NCBI GenBank assembly: GCA_025362495.1 | Contig: JANYGI010000136.1 | Span: 1 to 64,000, forward strand | Direction of reading: 5' to 3' | Length of the DNA stretch: 64,000 nt | Origin: Byssovorax sp. | GTDB lineage: Bacteria; Myxococcota_A; Polyangia; Polyangiales; Polyangiaceae | Part shown: one piece after another, positions 44,016-52,004 of the stretch | Layout of the letters: each line of letters opens with the position of its first letter | How positions within the stretch are numbered: the first letter of the stretch is position 1 | The notes under the pieces: generated by a model | Database searches by the model: none | What the model saw: only the letters and a program-made list of their open reading frames with translations | Told to the model about the DNA's origin: nothing | Position numbers and translations under genes: made by a program

Positions 44016-45037
44016 GCGCCGCAAAGAAGAAGAAGCCCGCCCGCCCCGCCACTGGCCCCACCTACCTCGTTGGGGACGTCGGCGGGACGCACACGCGCCT
44101 CGCGATCTACGACGCCGTCGGGCGCTCACCGCTCTTCGAAGCGGTGCTGTCGAGCCGTGAGCACGCGACGTTCGAGGACGCGGCGCAGCGCTTCCTCGAC
44201 GAGGCCGGCCTCGCGCTGCCCAGCGTCGCGGCGCTCGCCGTCGCGGCGCCGATCGAGAAAGGGACGGCCGCGTTCACCAACCTCTCGTGGCGCCTCGACG
44301 AGCGCGCCCTCGCTCGCAAGCTCCGTATTGGCAAGGTGGTCTTGCTCAACGATCTCGCGGCCAGCGCGCGCGGGTGCCTGCTCACGCCGCCCTCGTCGCT
44401 CGTCGCGCTCACCGAGGCTCGGCCGACGCGCCGCGGGCAGAACCTCGCCGTCATCGCCGCGGGTACCGGGCTCGGTCAAGCCCGCTTGATCTGGACGGGA
44501 AGCGAGCACCTCGCGCTCCCGACGGAGGGCGGCCACCGCGACTTCGCCGCGCGAAATCCCCTCGAGATCGAGCTCCTGCAGTTCCTCGTCGGGCGCTATC
44601 CCGATCACGTCAGCTACGAGCGCGTCGTCAGCGGCATGGGCATCGGCAACCTCTACGATTTCTTCGCGGCCCGCGGCGGCGCCACCCCGCCCGACATCGC
44701 CGCTCGCCTCGCCGGGGACGACCGCAACGCTGCGATCACCGAGCTTGGCCTCGCCCGCCGGCACCCCCCGGCCGAGCGCGCCGTCGATCTGTTCGCCTCG
44801 ATTTACGGCGCCGAGGCCGGCAACCTCGCCCTGGGCGAGCTCTCGCTGGGCGGGGTGTACGTCACTGGCACCATCGCCAGCACCATCCTCCCGGCTCGTC
44901 GCGAAATCTTCCTCGAAGGCTTTCGCGCCAAGGGTCGCTTTGCCGATCTGCTCTCGCGGATCCCCGTCGCGGTCGTCACCGATCCGCTGGTCAACCGCCG
45001 CGGCGCCCTCGCGGTGGCCCGGGAAACATCGGTGTGA
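44012..45037 (+). CDS. glk: Glucokinase
   Basis: A 341-residue glucokinase of the bacterial ROK-unrelated Glk family. It has the phosphate loop VGDVGGTHTRLAIYD, the Asp-containing LLNDLAAS, GTGLGQA, EGGHRDFAAR with the catalytic-site Glu-Gly-Gly-His, and VSGMGIGNLYDFF. It phosphorylates glucose at position 6 with ATP. A short basic N-terminal tail (AAKKKKPARP) is extra. It is coupled by ATGA to the AgmX-like lipoprotein. The call is firm. Confidence 0.9.
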   Translation: MSAAKKKKPARPATGPTYLVGDVGGTHTRLAIYDAVGRSPLFEAVLSSREHATFEDAAQRFLDEAGLALPSVAALAVAAPIEKGTAAFTNLSWRLDERALARKLRIGKVVLLNDLAASARGCLLTPPSSLVALTEARPTRRGQNLAVIAAGTGLGQARLIWTGSEHLALPTEGGHRDFAARNPLEIELLQFLVGRYPDHVSYERVVSGMGIGNLYDFFAARGGATPPDIAARLAGDDRNAAITELGLARRHPPAERAVDLFASIYGAEAGNLALGELSLGGVYVTGTIASTILPARREIFLEGFRAKGRFADLLSRIPVAVVTDPLVNRRGALAVARETSV

Positions 45038-45055
45038 CGGACGCTTGACGGGCAC

Positions 45056-45067
45056 GTCGAATTCGAC
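45056..45067. promoter_or_regulatory. Perfect 12-bp palindrome GTCGAATTCGAC
   Basis: The palindrome GTCGAATTCGAC lies 8 bases before the -35 element of the promoter for the small protein at 45115, a normal place for an activator or repressor. Binding protein unknown. Confidence 0.4.
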
Positions 45068-45075
45068 TTTCGCTC

Positions 45076-45104
45076 TCGACAAGATAGAATCCTACATGTA
45101 TAGG
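45076..45104 (+). promoter_or_regulatory. Sigma70-type promoter with near-leaderless gene start
   Basis: TCGACA (45076-45081), 17-base spacer, TATAGG (45099-45104). The expected transcription start (near 45111) lies only about four bases before the ATG at 45115, so the transcript would be nearly leaderless. Confidence 0.5.
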
Positions 45105-45114
45105 GACCGCGCCC

Positions 45115-45315
45115 ATGATGTTGGACGCCGAGTGCCTGTACGAAGCCAAGCTGGAGAACGTGGAGCGACTGGCCCAGTCGCTCGGAGTGCGCTTGCCGCC
45201 GCAGTCGGGTAGCCGCATCGCCTACTCGCGCAAGCTGGTGCGCCTCGTGCTGAAGGCCATGCAGCTCCAGCAGCGCTCTTCGCGCGAGCGCGACCGCAGC
45301 TACCGCCTCTCGTAG
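45115..45315 (+). CDS. Small basic helical protein (66 residues)
   Basis: A 66-residue protein starting with two Met codons. It looks helical: LYEAKLENVERLAQSLGVR, then RIAYSRKLVRLVLKAMQLQQRS, then an Arg-rich end. The helix pattern and size could fit a small DNA-binding or regulatory protein, but I cannot name a family. A clear promoter and palindrome lie just upstream, and no ribosome-binding site precedes it. Confidence 0.6.
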   Translation: MMLDAECLYEAKLENVERLAQSLGVRLPPQSGSRIAYSRKLVRLVLKAMQLQQRSSRERDRSYRLS

Positions 45316-45470
45316 GCCTCGAACGTCGCTCACGGACGCCTCTCGCACGAGGTGGATGGGCGTTGATTTCCGGTTCGAAGCGCGACACCGCTTTTCCCAT
45401 CGTTGCATCGTAGTCCGCGTTCGCCCCGATCGCCGGGGCGCTCACGGAGCGCGAGCAGCGAAGAGCGGGC

Positions 45471-46613
45471 ATGGCGGAATTGACGAGCCTCCTGATGACG
45501 GCGGACCCGCTCGGCGGCGCCTTCACCCACGCGGTCGATCTCGCCGCGGAGCTGGCCAGTCGCGGCGTCAGTGTCACCCTCGCGACGATGGGCGGCAGGC
45601 TCTCTCGATCGCAGGAGCGGGCCGCGCTCGACGTCAAGCGGCTCACCCTGGTGCAGAGCTCGTTTCGTCTCGAATGGATGGACGACGCCTGGGGCGACGT
45701 GTGGAGAGCGGGCGACTGGCTGCTCGAGATCGAGCGGCGGACGTGCCCTGACGTCGTCCAGCTCAGCGGGTATGCCCACGGCGCCCTGCCCTTCAAGGCC
45801 CCCAGGATCATCGTCGCGCACTCGTGCGCGCTCTCGTGGTGGCAGGCCGTCACCGGGACGCCCCCGCCGCCCGCGTACGAGGCTTATCGCCTCGCCGTGC
45901 AGGCCGGCCTCGCCTCTGCCGACGCCGTGGTGACGCCGACTGGCACCATGCTACGGGCCCTCGTCGGGCACTATGGCAGCCCGATCCGCCCGCGGATCAT
46001 CCCCGGCGCCGTGCCACCGCAGGCGTTCCGCCCCAGCGCCAAGGAGGCCAGCATTGCCACCGTCGGTCGCCTCTGGGATCCGGCCAAGAACATCGCGGCT
46101 CTCGGCGACGTCGCCGCGGCGCTGCCGTGGCCGATCTACGCCGCGGGCAGCAACCTCGATGTCGATGGCAAGCCGCGGCGCCAGCGCGCTCTCCATCCGC
46201 TCGGCGAGCTCAGCCGCCCCGAGGTCGCGTCGCTGCTCTCGCGCGCGGCGATCTTCGCGCTCCCCGCGCGCTACGAGGCCTTCGGGCTCTCGGTGCTCGA
46301 GGCGGCGCTCGCGGGCTGCGCGCTGGTGCTCGGCGACATCCCCGAGCTGCGCGAGACCTGGAGCGACGCCGCGCTCTACGTGCCCCCCGACGACCGCCGG
46401 GCGCTCGGCCGCGCGCTCCTCGCGATGATCGACGATCCGGCCAGCCGGCTCGATCTGGCGCGGCGCTCGCGGGCCCGCGCGCTCGCCCGGGCGCCGGAGC
46501 GGACGGCGAGCGCCTATCTGGCGCTCTATGCCGAGGTGCGGAGATCGCGCGGCTGTGGACCGGAGGCGATGATGCGGTCTCCGGCGTCGGCGAGGCCCGT
46601 GGAGTGGAGCTGA
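45471..46613 (+). CDS. GT4-family glycosyltransferase
   Basis: A 380-residue GT-B glycosyltransferase of the GT4 type. It has the N-terminal Gly loop LLMTADPLGGAFTHAVDLA, the mid-protein RPRIIPGAVPPQAF, IATVGRLWDPAKN at the start of the nucleotide-binding half, and the donor-binding ARYEAFGLSVLEAALAGCALV with its E-x7-E. It transfers a sugar from a nucleotide donor to an envelope glycan or small acceptor. It is a lone gene with 155 bases before it, so neither donor nor acceptor can be guessed. Confidence 0.87.
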   Translation: MAELTSLLMTADPLGGAFTHAVDLAAELASRGVSVTLATMGGRLSRSQERAALDVKRLTLVQSSFRLEWMDDAWGDVWRAGDWLLEIERRTCPDVVQLSGYAHGALPFKAPRIIVAHSCALSWWQAVTGTPPPPAYEAYRLAVQAGLASADAVVTPTGTMLRALVGHYGSPIRPRIIPGAVPPQAFRPSAKEASIATVGRLWDPAKNIAALGDVAAALPWPIYAAGSNLDVDGKPRRQRALHPLGELSRPEVASLLSRAAIFALPARYEAFGLSVLEAALAGCALVLGDIPELRETWSDAALYVPPDDRRALGRALLAMIDDPASRLDLARRSRARALARAPERTASAYLALYAEVRRSRGCGPEAMMRSPASARPVEWS

Positions 46614-46614
46614 T

Positions 46615-46655
46615 CCGGCGGATCGCCTCGCCGTGAGAGGCTGTGGCACCGCCGG
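46615..46655. terminator. Two-tier hairpin between convergent genes
   Basis: CCGGCGG (46615-46621) pairs with CCGCCGG (46649-46655), and inside them GCCTC (46625-46629) pairs with GAGGC (46637-46641). It follows the GT4 stop by one base and precedes the stop of the minus-strand lipoprotein. No T-run, so it is a likely but unproven terminator. Confidence 0.4.
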
Positions 46656-46681
46656 TCTGCGCCGCGGGCGCGGGGACGGGA

Positions 46682-47665
46682 TCACTCGCTCGGGGCGCAG
46701 CTCACCTGGAGATCCCAGGCCTTCAGGAGCGGGGCGCTGTGGCCGTCGCTCGACGGGACGAGGCTGGCGACGACGCGCAAGAACGCGAGTCCCCTCAGCC
46801 TGCCGTGGCCCACCAGCGTGGCGTCGACGATGGCCGACCCTTGCGTGGTATCGGGCGGGCCGACCTGCGCTTTGACCGGCTGACCCGCCAGCGCCGACGG
46901 CCCGGGCGGGCTCGAGAACTGGAGAGCGTCGAGAGGTGCAGTGGCCAGCCCGACAGCCGTCTTGGCGCTGGCCACCGAGAAGGCGATGAACGAGTCCGAC
47001 GGGGTCTTGGCGCTCCACGACCACAGGCCCCACACGGGCGTCGAGCCGGGCGGGCAGATCGCGGAAGCGTCGTAGTCGCGGGTGAACGTCCCGGCGACGA
47101 ACACCGCCGGGGATGGGCCGACGGGGAGCAGCGTCAACCCGTCTGATCCCGCCGCGATCCCCGTCGCCACGTTCCCTTCACCGGCCGGCGTGTCGAGGAA
47201 ATCACGGCAGGAAGGATCGCAGGGGTTACTCGCGCACGGCGTGGGCGCGCCGAGCGAGTACGCGTGGACGCCGCCGGGCGGGCGGGGAGCGCCGGGCGGC
47301 CCGACAGGGACGGTGCCGGTGATGATGCAGGGAGCCCACAGGCCGTCCGAGCATACCGACTCGCCTGTCCCGCACACCGTCTGACTGGCAATCTGGATCT
47401 CGACCCGACCGCACGTCAGGTGCTCACCCTCGGTGTCACAGGGGCAGCCCGGAGCCGCCTGCGCGCAGGCGTCCGGCGGAGAGAGGCAGTCGTCGCCGAC
47501 GCACGCCGCGCCGCTGCTTCCGCCGCCGGAGGGCCGGGGTGGCGGGCCCGGGCGAGGCGCGTCGGCGCAGCTCGTCGTCGAGGCCGCGACGAGCGCGAGC
47601 GCGAGCCAGCGCGCCCGATCGGAGGCCGGAGCGCTCCGGCGGTGATATCCAGTCTTTCCACCCAT
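46682..47665 (-). CDS. Lipoprotein with Cys-rich N-terminal part, unknown
   Basis: A 327-residue lipoprotein (AASTTSC lipobox). The mature N-terminal part is Pro/Gly-rich and then Cys-rich (CVGDDCLSPPDACAQAAPGC), followed by a beta-rich domain. The Cys-rich part resembles modules seen in myxobacterial surface proteins with 'ADAPRPGPPP'-like linkers. I chose the ATG at 47665 over one 27 codons earlier that looks unlike signal sequence. Family unknown. Confidence 0.7.
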   Translation of the reverse strand: MGGKTGYHRRSAPASDRARWLALALVAASTTSCADAPRPGPPPRPSGGGSSGAACVGDDCLSPPDACAQAAPGCPCDTEGEHLTCGRVEIQIASQTVCGTGESVCSDGLWAPCIITGTVPVGPPGAPRPPGGVHAYSLGAPTPCASNPCDPSCRDFLDTPAGEGNVATGIAAGSDGLTLLPVGPSPAVFVAGTFTRDYDASAICPPGSTPVWGLWSWSAKTPSDSFIAFSVASAKTAVGLATAPLDALQFSSPPGPSALAGQPVKAQVGPPDTTQGSAIVDATLVGHGRLRGLAFLRVVASLVPSSDGHSAPLLKAWDLQVSCAPSE

Positions 47666-47837
47666 GATGGCGAGTTCGATGCCGCGAGGCTCGAACGGTG
47701 TCGAGCACCGGGGCGGGCCCGCCGGCGGGCGGAGGTGCCTTTGCAACGAGCGCGCGGCGCCGCCGCGGCGACCGGCGTACCCGAATATCAGGGAGTTCCT
47801 GACTTCCGTCGGGGCGTGATCCAGGTCGAATCAAGCG

Positions 47838-48413
47838 GTGGCAAAGCCCCTCTGGACCACGGTCGCCGTCCGCATCGACGAGAACCACTACCTGGGGAAT
47901 GTCGACCGGCTGGTCCTGCTCTTCCGCTGGTTCCGCGGTGACGCGCCGCCCGAGGTGGTCTTCCTCGATCCCGTGACGGGCGGCTCGTTCGCGGGCCCGG
48001 ACTCCGTCCACTGGGACGGCTTCCCCCTCCAGGAGGCCATGGACTCGGCCCAGCGCTGCACCTCCTTTTCGGGGATCGAGCGGCGGCGCTCCGGGACGGC
48101 GCTCGATCGCGTCAAGCGCTGCGACACCTGGATGGCCGCGGCCCCCGCGCCGGCGAAGCTCAGCCCGTCGCAGGCTCCGTCGGGCGGCCGTGCGCCGCAC
48201 TGGAGCGCCCTCCGCGTGTGGTCCGACGGGCGCGAGCGCGAGGTCTTGGTGCTCGATGAGCAGCGCCGCATCACCGAGCTGTTTCGCTGGAAGCGCGGCC
48301 GCCCCACGCCCGGCATGTGGTTCGTCGACGTCACCACCGGGAGCGCGCTCGTCGATCCCGCGGTCGTCCGCTGGGACGATTTCCCGGAGCCGCTCGCGGG
48401 CGGGACCGGCTGA
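47838..48413 (+). CDS. Unknown protein with two internal repeats
   Basis: A 191-residue cytoplasmic-looking protein from a GTG start. Two copies of a unit of about 40 residues are visible: FRWFRGDAPPEVVFLDPVTG followed by VHWDGFP in the first half, and FRWKRGRPTPGMWFVDVTTG followed by VRWDDFP in the second. I do not know the family. The repeats suggest an internal duplication of a small beta-rich domain. Alternatively the gene could be a module for binding a repeated ligand. Confidence 0.65.
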   Translation: MAKPLWTTVAVRIDENHYLGNVDRLVLLFRWFRGDAPPEVVFLDPVTGGSFAGPDSVHWDGFPLQEAMDSAQRCTSFSGIERRRSGTALDRVKRCDTWMAAAPAPAKLSPSQAPSGGRAPHWSALRVWSDGREREVLVLDEQRRITELFRWKRGRPTPGMWFVDVTTGSALVDPAVVRWDDFPEPLAGGTG

Positions 48414-48415
48414 AA

Positions 48416-48429
48416 CCAGGGCACCCTGG
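48416..48429. terminator. Short hairpin between convergent genes
   Basis: CCAGGG and CCCTGG pair around CA (48416-48429). It lies in the 40-base gap between two convergent genes, but the loop is too small for a strong terminator. Confidence 0.25.
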
Positions 48430-48453
48430 ATGAAATTGGCACTCTGCAAGCTC

Positions 48454-49452
48454 TCACTGTCCGACCGAAGAGGGCCGCTCGTCGCGCCGCCGCCCCCGCG
48501 TGCTGCTCGGCCTCGACTCGAGGTCACCGAACTGGCTCTCCAGGGCGGCGAGGAGCTCGCCCGACCACGGCTTGCCCGCCGAGGCCTTGCGCGCCTCGTT
48601 CATCAGGCGCGTCGCGGCCACCCGCTCTTCGCTCTCGCTGCTGTACTTCCTTGCCTGCATCATCAGCTTCACGAGCAGGGCGCCGAGCACCAGCACCACC
48701 GCCGCGAGGACCCAGGTGATCCCGCTGGCGATGCTCGATCCCTTGCTCGCGAGCGACTCGAGGCTCCCGAGCGCCGACTTCTCGCCCTTGGCTTTGCTGG
48801 CCTGGATTTCGGTCATTCCGTCGTTGACGCCGAGGACGATCTCGCGGCCGAGCAGGTGGGCAGTGTCGCCGATCGCGCGCTTGACCTCGTCCTTCTCGAG
48901 CGCGGCTGCGATCCCCGGGGCGAGGTTGTCGGAGATGACCTTCTGCAACGCCGGCCCGACATCGCGGGTCATCGCGTCGGTGACGGCGCTGGTGATCCCG
49001 AGCTGGTTCTCGGGCTTCCTGACCTCGGCCATCGCTCCGCGCACCGCGTCGCGAAGGATCTCCGAGACCGCGGGGCCGATCTGCGGGGCCACATCGCGCG
49101 TGAAGCCCTGGAGCAGCCCCGTTGCGTAGCGCGACGTGAGCAAGCGAATACGCTCGGCACGGTCGGTCTCGCTCAGCGCGGCGAGCGACCCGTCGACGAC
49201 GCCCGACACCAGGTCGCGCTCGACGGCCTTCATCTCGGGGCTCGAGACGAGCTGCTGAATGCGCTGCTGATTGGCCGGATCGTTCATGGCCCGGAGCCCG
49301 GCCTCGATGGCGACGGGGGTGGCCTCGCGCGGGATCTCGAGATCGAGCTTGGCCACCCGCGTCGGGATCATGCAGGCGCTGGTAGCAGCCGAAATGGCGA
49401 GCACGGCCGAGAAGCGCAGAAGGCGGGAGTCGAGCGCGAGGAAGTGTCCCAT
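48454..49452 (-). CDS. Lipoprotein with C-terminal helix, unknown
   Basis: A 332-residue lipoprotein (ISAATSAC lipobox) that is almost wholly helical. It contains long Ala/Val/Glu-rich segments (SEILRDAVRGAMAEV, LQKVISDNLAPGIAAALEK), a single strong helix at about 250-272 (ITWVLAAVVLVLGALLVKLMM), and an Arg-rich end. So it may be anchored at both ends. I do not recognise a family. The start at 49452 was chosen because it leaves a signal peptide of normal length. Confidence 0.7.
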   Translation of the reverse strand: MGHFLALDSRLLRFSAVLAISAATSACMIPTRVAKLDLEIPREATPVAIEAGLRAMNDPANQQRIQQLVSSPEMKAVERDLVSGVVDGSLAALSETDRAERIRLLTSRYATGLLQGFTRDVAPQIGPAVSEILRDAVRGAMAEVRKPENQLGITSAVTDAMTRDVGPALQKVISDNLAPGIAAALEKDEVKRAIGDTAHLLGREIVLGVNDGMTEIQASKAKGEKSALGSLESLASKGSSIASGITWVLAAVVLVLGALLVKLMMQARKYSSESEERVAATRLMNEARKASAGKPWSGELLAALESQFGDLESRPSSTRGRRRDERPSSVGQ

Positions 49453-49596
49453 GATACGCGCCACCAAGCATGCAGCGTACCAGGTGATTTCGACTCCGAA
49501 AGAGGCACTATCCGTCGTGATTTACCGGCGATACAGCCCTGAGCGCCACAGAGAGTATCCACCCGTGGCACTCTGCCTCACCCGGCTGAGCGCGGG

Positions 49597-51558
49597 TCAC
49601 CGGGTGCCGTTGAGCACGGAGCGCACCATGTCGATGAGGGCCTCCGGCTTGATCGGCTTCTGGAAGAACGCGATGTTCGCCTCGTTGACGTCGCTGAGCA
49701 ACGTCTGGTCGTCGTCGGTGTAGCCGGACATCAGCAGCACCTTCATGTCCGGCCGGAGCCGGGCCAGCTGCTCGCTCAGCTCCCGCCCGCCGATGCGCGG
49801 CATCATCACGTCGGTCAGGAGGAGATGAATCGGCCCGGTGTGACGCTCGCAGATGAGCCTGGCGTCGGCGCCGTCGTCGGCCTCCAGCACGTGATAGCCG
49901 TGCCGCCGGAGGATCGTCCGCGCCAGGCTGCGCACGTGCTCGTCGTCCTCGACCAGCAGGATCGTCTCGGTCCCCCGACTCCCGCGCTGGGCTGCCGGCG
50001 GTACCACGGGCGGCTCGTCCGCCGCGTCGAGGAGGCCAATCTCGGGGAAGTAGATCTTGAACGCGGCCCCGCGCCCCGGCTCGCTCGTCAACCAGATGCT
50101 CCCACCGCTCTGCTGGACGATGCCAAAGACGGTGGCGAGGCCGAGCCCCGTGCCTTTGCCCTTGGCCTTGGTGGTGAAGAAAGGCTCGAAGATCCGGGCT
50201 TGCGTCGCGGCGTCGATGCCAGTCCCGGTGTCGACGACGGACAGGAGCACATGAGGCCCCGGCGGCACGCCGAGGAGGTTCGCGGCGTCGGCCGCGGTGA
50301 GGTCCACGTTGGCAGTCTTGATCGTCAGCGTGCCTCCGTGCGGCATCGCGTCGCGGGCGTTGACGACCAGGTTCATGATCACCTGCTCGATCTGCCCGGG
50401 ATCGACGCGGACCTTCCCGAGCCGCGGCGCGAGCAGCGTCGTCAGCTCGACGTTCTCCTCGACGATGCGGCGGAGCATGCGCTCCATCCCGACGACGACG
50501 GCGCCCAGATCGACGACGCGCGGCTGGAGGATCTGCCGGCGGCTGAAGGCCAGGAGCTGCCCCGTGAGCTCGGTCGCGCGCTCGCCCGCCGCGGTGATTT
50601 CCTCGAGATCGGCGCGCCGGGGATCGGTCGCCGAGAGATCGTCGGCGAGCATCGTGCTGTAGCCGAGGATCACCGAGAGCAGGTTGTTGAAGTCGTGCGC
50701 TATCCCGCCGGCGAGGCGTCCCACGGCGTCCATCTTCTGGACCTGACGGAGCTGCTCTTCCGTCTGCCGCAGCGACAGCTCGGCCTGATGACGGTCGGTG
50801 ACGTCGCGAAAGTTGAGGACGACGGCGCCGATGGCCGGATCCTCGAGGCGGCTCTCGGCCGTCAGCTCCAGCCAGCGCAGCGTCTGGTCGCGGTGGTGCG
50901 CGCGCGCCTGGAGCGTGACGCTCTTCGTGGGGGCGCGCGCGAGGCCTTCGAGCGCGCCGCCGACGCGCGCGCGATCGTCGACGTGGACGAGATCGAGGGC
51001 GTTCGTGCCGGTCAGCGCCGCGGGCTCGTGGCCGAGGATCCGCCGCACCGCGGGGCTGAAATAGCCGAGGACGCCGTCGGCGGACACCAGCGCGACGGCG
51101 TCCGAATTCCCCTCGATGAGAGCGCGGAAGCGGGCCTGTGATTCGAACAGCGCCCACTCGGCGGCGCGGCGGGCCTCGCGGGCCGCGCGCTCGCGGATCT
51201 CGCGCTCCACGGCGGGCGTGAGGCGGCTCAATCGATCCTTCAAGACGTAGTCGCGCGCGCCGGCGCGCATGGCCTCGACGGCCCGCTCCTCTCCGATCAC
51301 CCCGGAGACGATGATGAACGGTATGTCGTGCCCGGACGCCTTCAGCAGATCGAGAGCGGCCGTCGCGCTGAACCTGGGCATCGACCAGTCGCACACGATG
51401 GCGTCCCACGGCCCGGCCTCGAGGGCCCGGCTCATCCCCGCGGCGTCGTCCACGAGCTCGACGTGGATGAGGTCGTGCTCGCGGCGGAGCTCGCGGGCGA
51501 TGAGCTTCGCGTCGGTCTCGGAGTCCTCGACGATCAGCACGCGGAGCGGCTCGATCAT
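49597..51558 (-). CDS. Hybrid histidine kinase (receiver-PAS-HisKA-HATPase-receiver)
   Basis: A 653-residue sensor kinase with no membrane helix. Order: N-terminal receiver (1-120, CDWSMP with the phospho-Asp), PAS (about 155-270), HisKA with the phospho-His in GGIAHDFNNLLSVILGYST, HATPase with MNLVVNARDAM and TGLGLATVFGIV, and a C-terminal receiver (phospho-Asp in LLLTDVMMPRIGG). A receiver at both ends suggests a phosphorelay. It is the third gene of an overlapping operon (ATGA with the middle gene). Input is likely from the neighbouring kinase through the middle receiver protein. Confident call. Confidence 0.9.
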   Translation of the reverse strand: MIEPLRVLIVEDSETDAKLIARELRREHDLIHVELVDDAAGMSRALEAGPWDAIVCDWSMPRFSATAALDLLKASGHDIPFIIVSGVIGEERAVEAMRAGARDYVLKDRLSRLTPAVEREIRERAAREARRAAEWALFESQARFRALIEGNSDAVALVSADGVLGYFSPAVRRILGHEPAALTGTNALDLVHVDDRARVGGALEGLARAPTKSVTLQARAHHRDQTLRWLELTAESRLEDPAIGAVVLNFRDVTDRHQAELSLRQTEEQLRQVQKMDAVGRLAGGIAHDFNNLLSVILGYSTMLADDLSATDPRRADLEEITAAGERATELTGQLLAFSRRQILQPRVVDLGAVVVGMERMLRRIVEENVELTTLLAPRLGKVRVDPGQIEQVIMNLVVNARDAMPHGGTLTIKTANVDLTAADAANLLGVPPGPHVLLSVVDTGTGIDAATQARIFEPFFTTKAKGKGTGLGLATVFGIVQQSGGSIWLTSEPGRGAAFKIYFPEIGLLDAADEPPVVPPAAQRGSRGTETILLVEDDEHVRSLARTILRRHGYHVLEADDGADARLICERHTGPIHLLLTDVMMPRIGGRELSEQLARLRPDMKVLLMSGYTDDDQTLLSDVNEANIAFFQKPIKPEALIDMVRSVLNGTR

Positions 51559-52004
51559 CGAACGCCCCGGGCCGCGGGAGCGGGCTGGTTGATCGAGAGC
51601 CAGAAGAGGCCGATCGTCGCCGCGGCCCCTGCAAACTCGACGAAATCGACGGGCTTGCGCACGTAGCCGTTGGCGCCGAGCTGGTAGGTCTCGACCACGT
51701 CTTCCTCTTCCTTCGACGCGGTGAGCACCACGACCGGGAGCGTGCTCGTGCGCGGATCGGCGCGGAGTCGGCGCAGGACATCGAGCCCCGAGATGCGCGG
51801 GAGCATCAGATCGAGGAGGACCACGCGGATATCCATCGCCGGATCGCGGCCCGCGTGCGCGCCGGTCGCGAAGATGAAATCGAGGGCCTCGGCGCCGTCG
51901 CGGACCACGACGAGCTGGTGCGGGACAGCGCATTTATTGAACGCGCGCACGGTGAGCTTCTCGTCGGTGGGGTTGTCCTCGACGAGCAGAATGACCGGGT
52001 TCAC
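51555..52004 (-). CDS. Stand-alone response regulator (Rcp1-like receiver)
   Basis: A 149-residue single receiver domain with no output domain, of the Rcp1 type found beside bacteriophytochromes. It has ILLVEDNPTDEKL (acidic pocket), VVLLDLMLPRISG (phospho-Asp), VVLTAS (Thr) and YVRKPVDF (Lys). It receives phosphate from a partner kinase and probably passes it by protein contact. It overlaps the upstream PAS kinase (GTGA) and the downstream hybrid kinase (ATGA). Confidence 0.9.
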   Translation of the reverse strand: MNPVILLVEDNPTDEKLTVRAFNKCAVPHQLVVVRDGAEALDFIFATGAHAGRDPAMDIRVVLLDLMLPRISGLDVLRRLRADPRTSTLPVVVLTASKEEEDVVETYQLGANGYVRKPVDFVEFAGAAATIGLFWLSINQPAPAARGVR

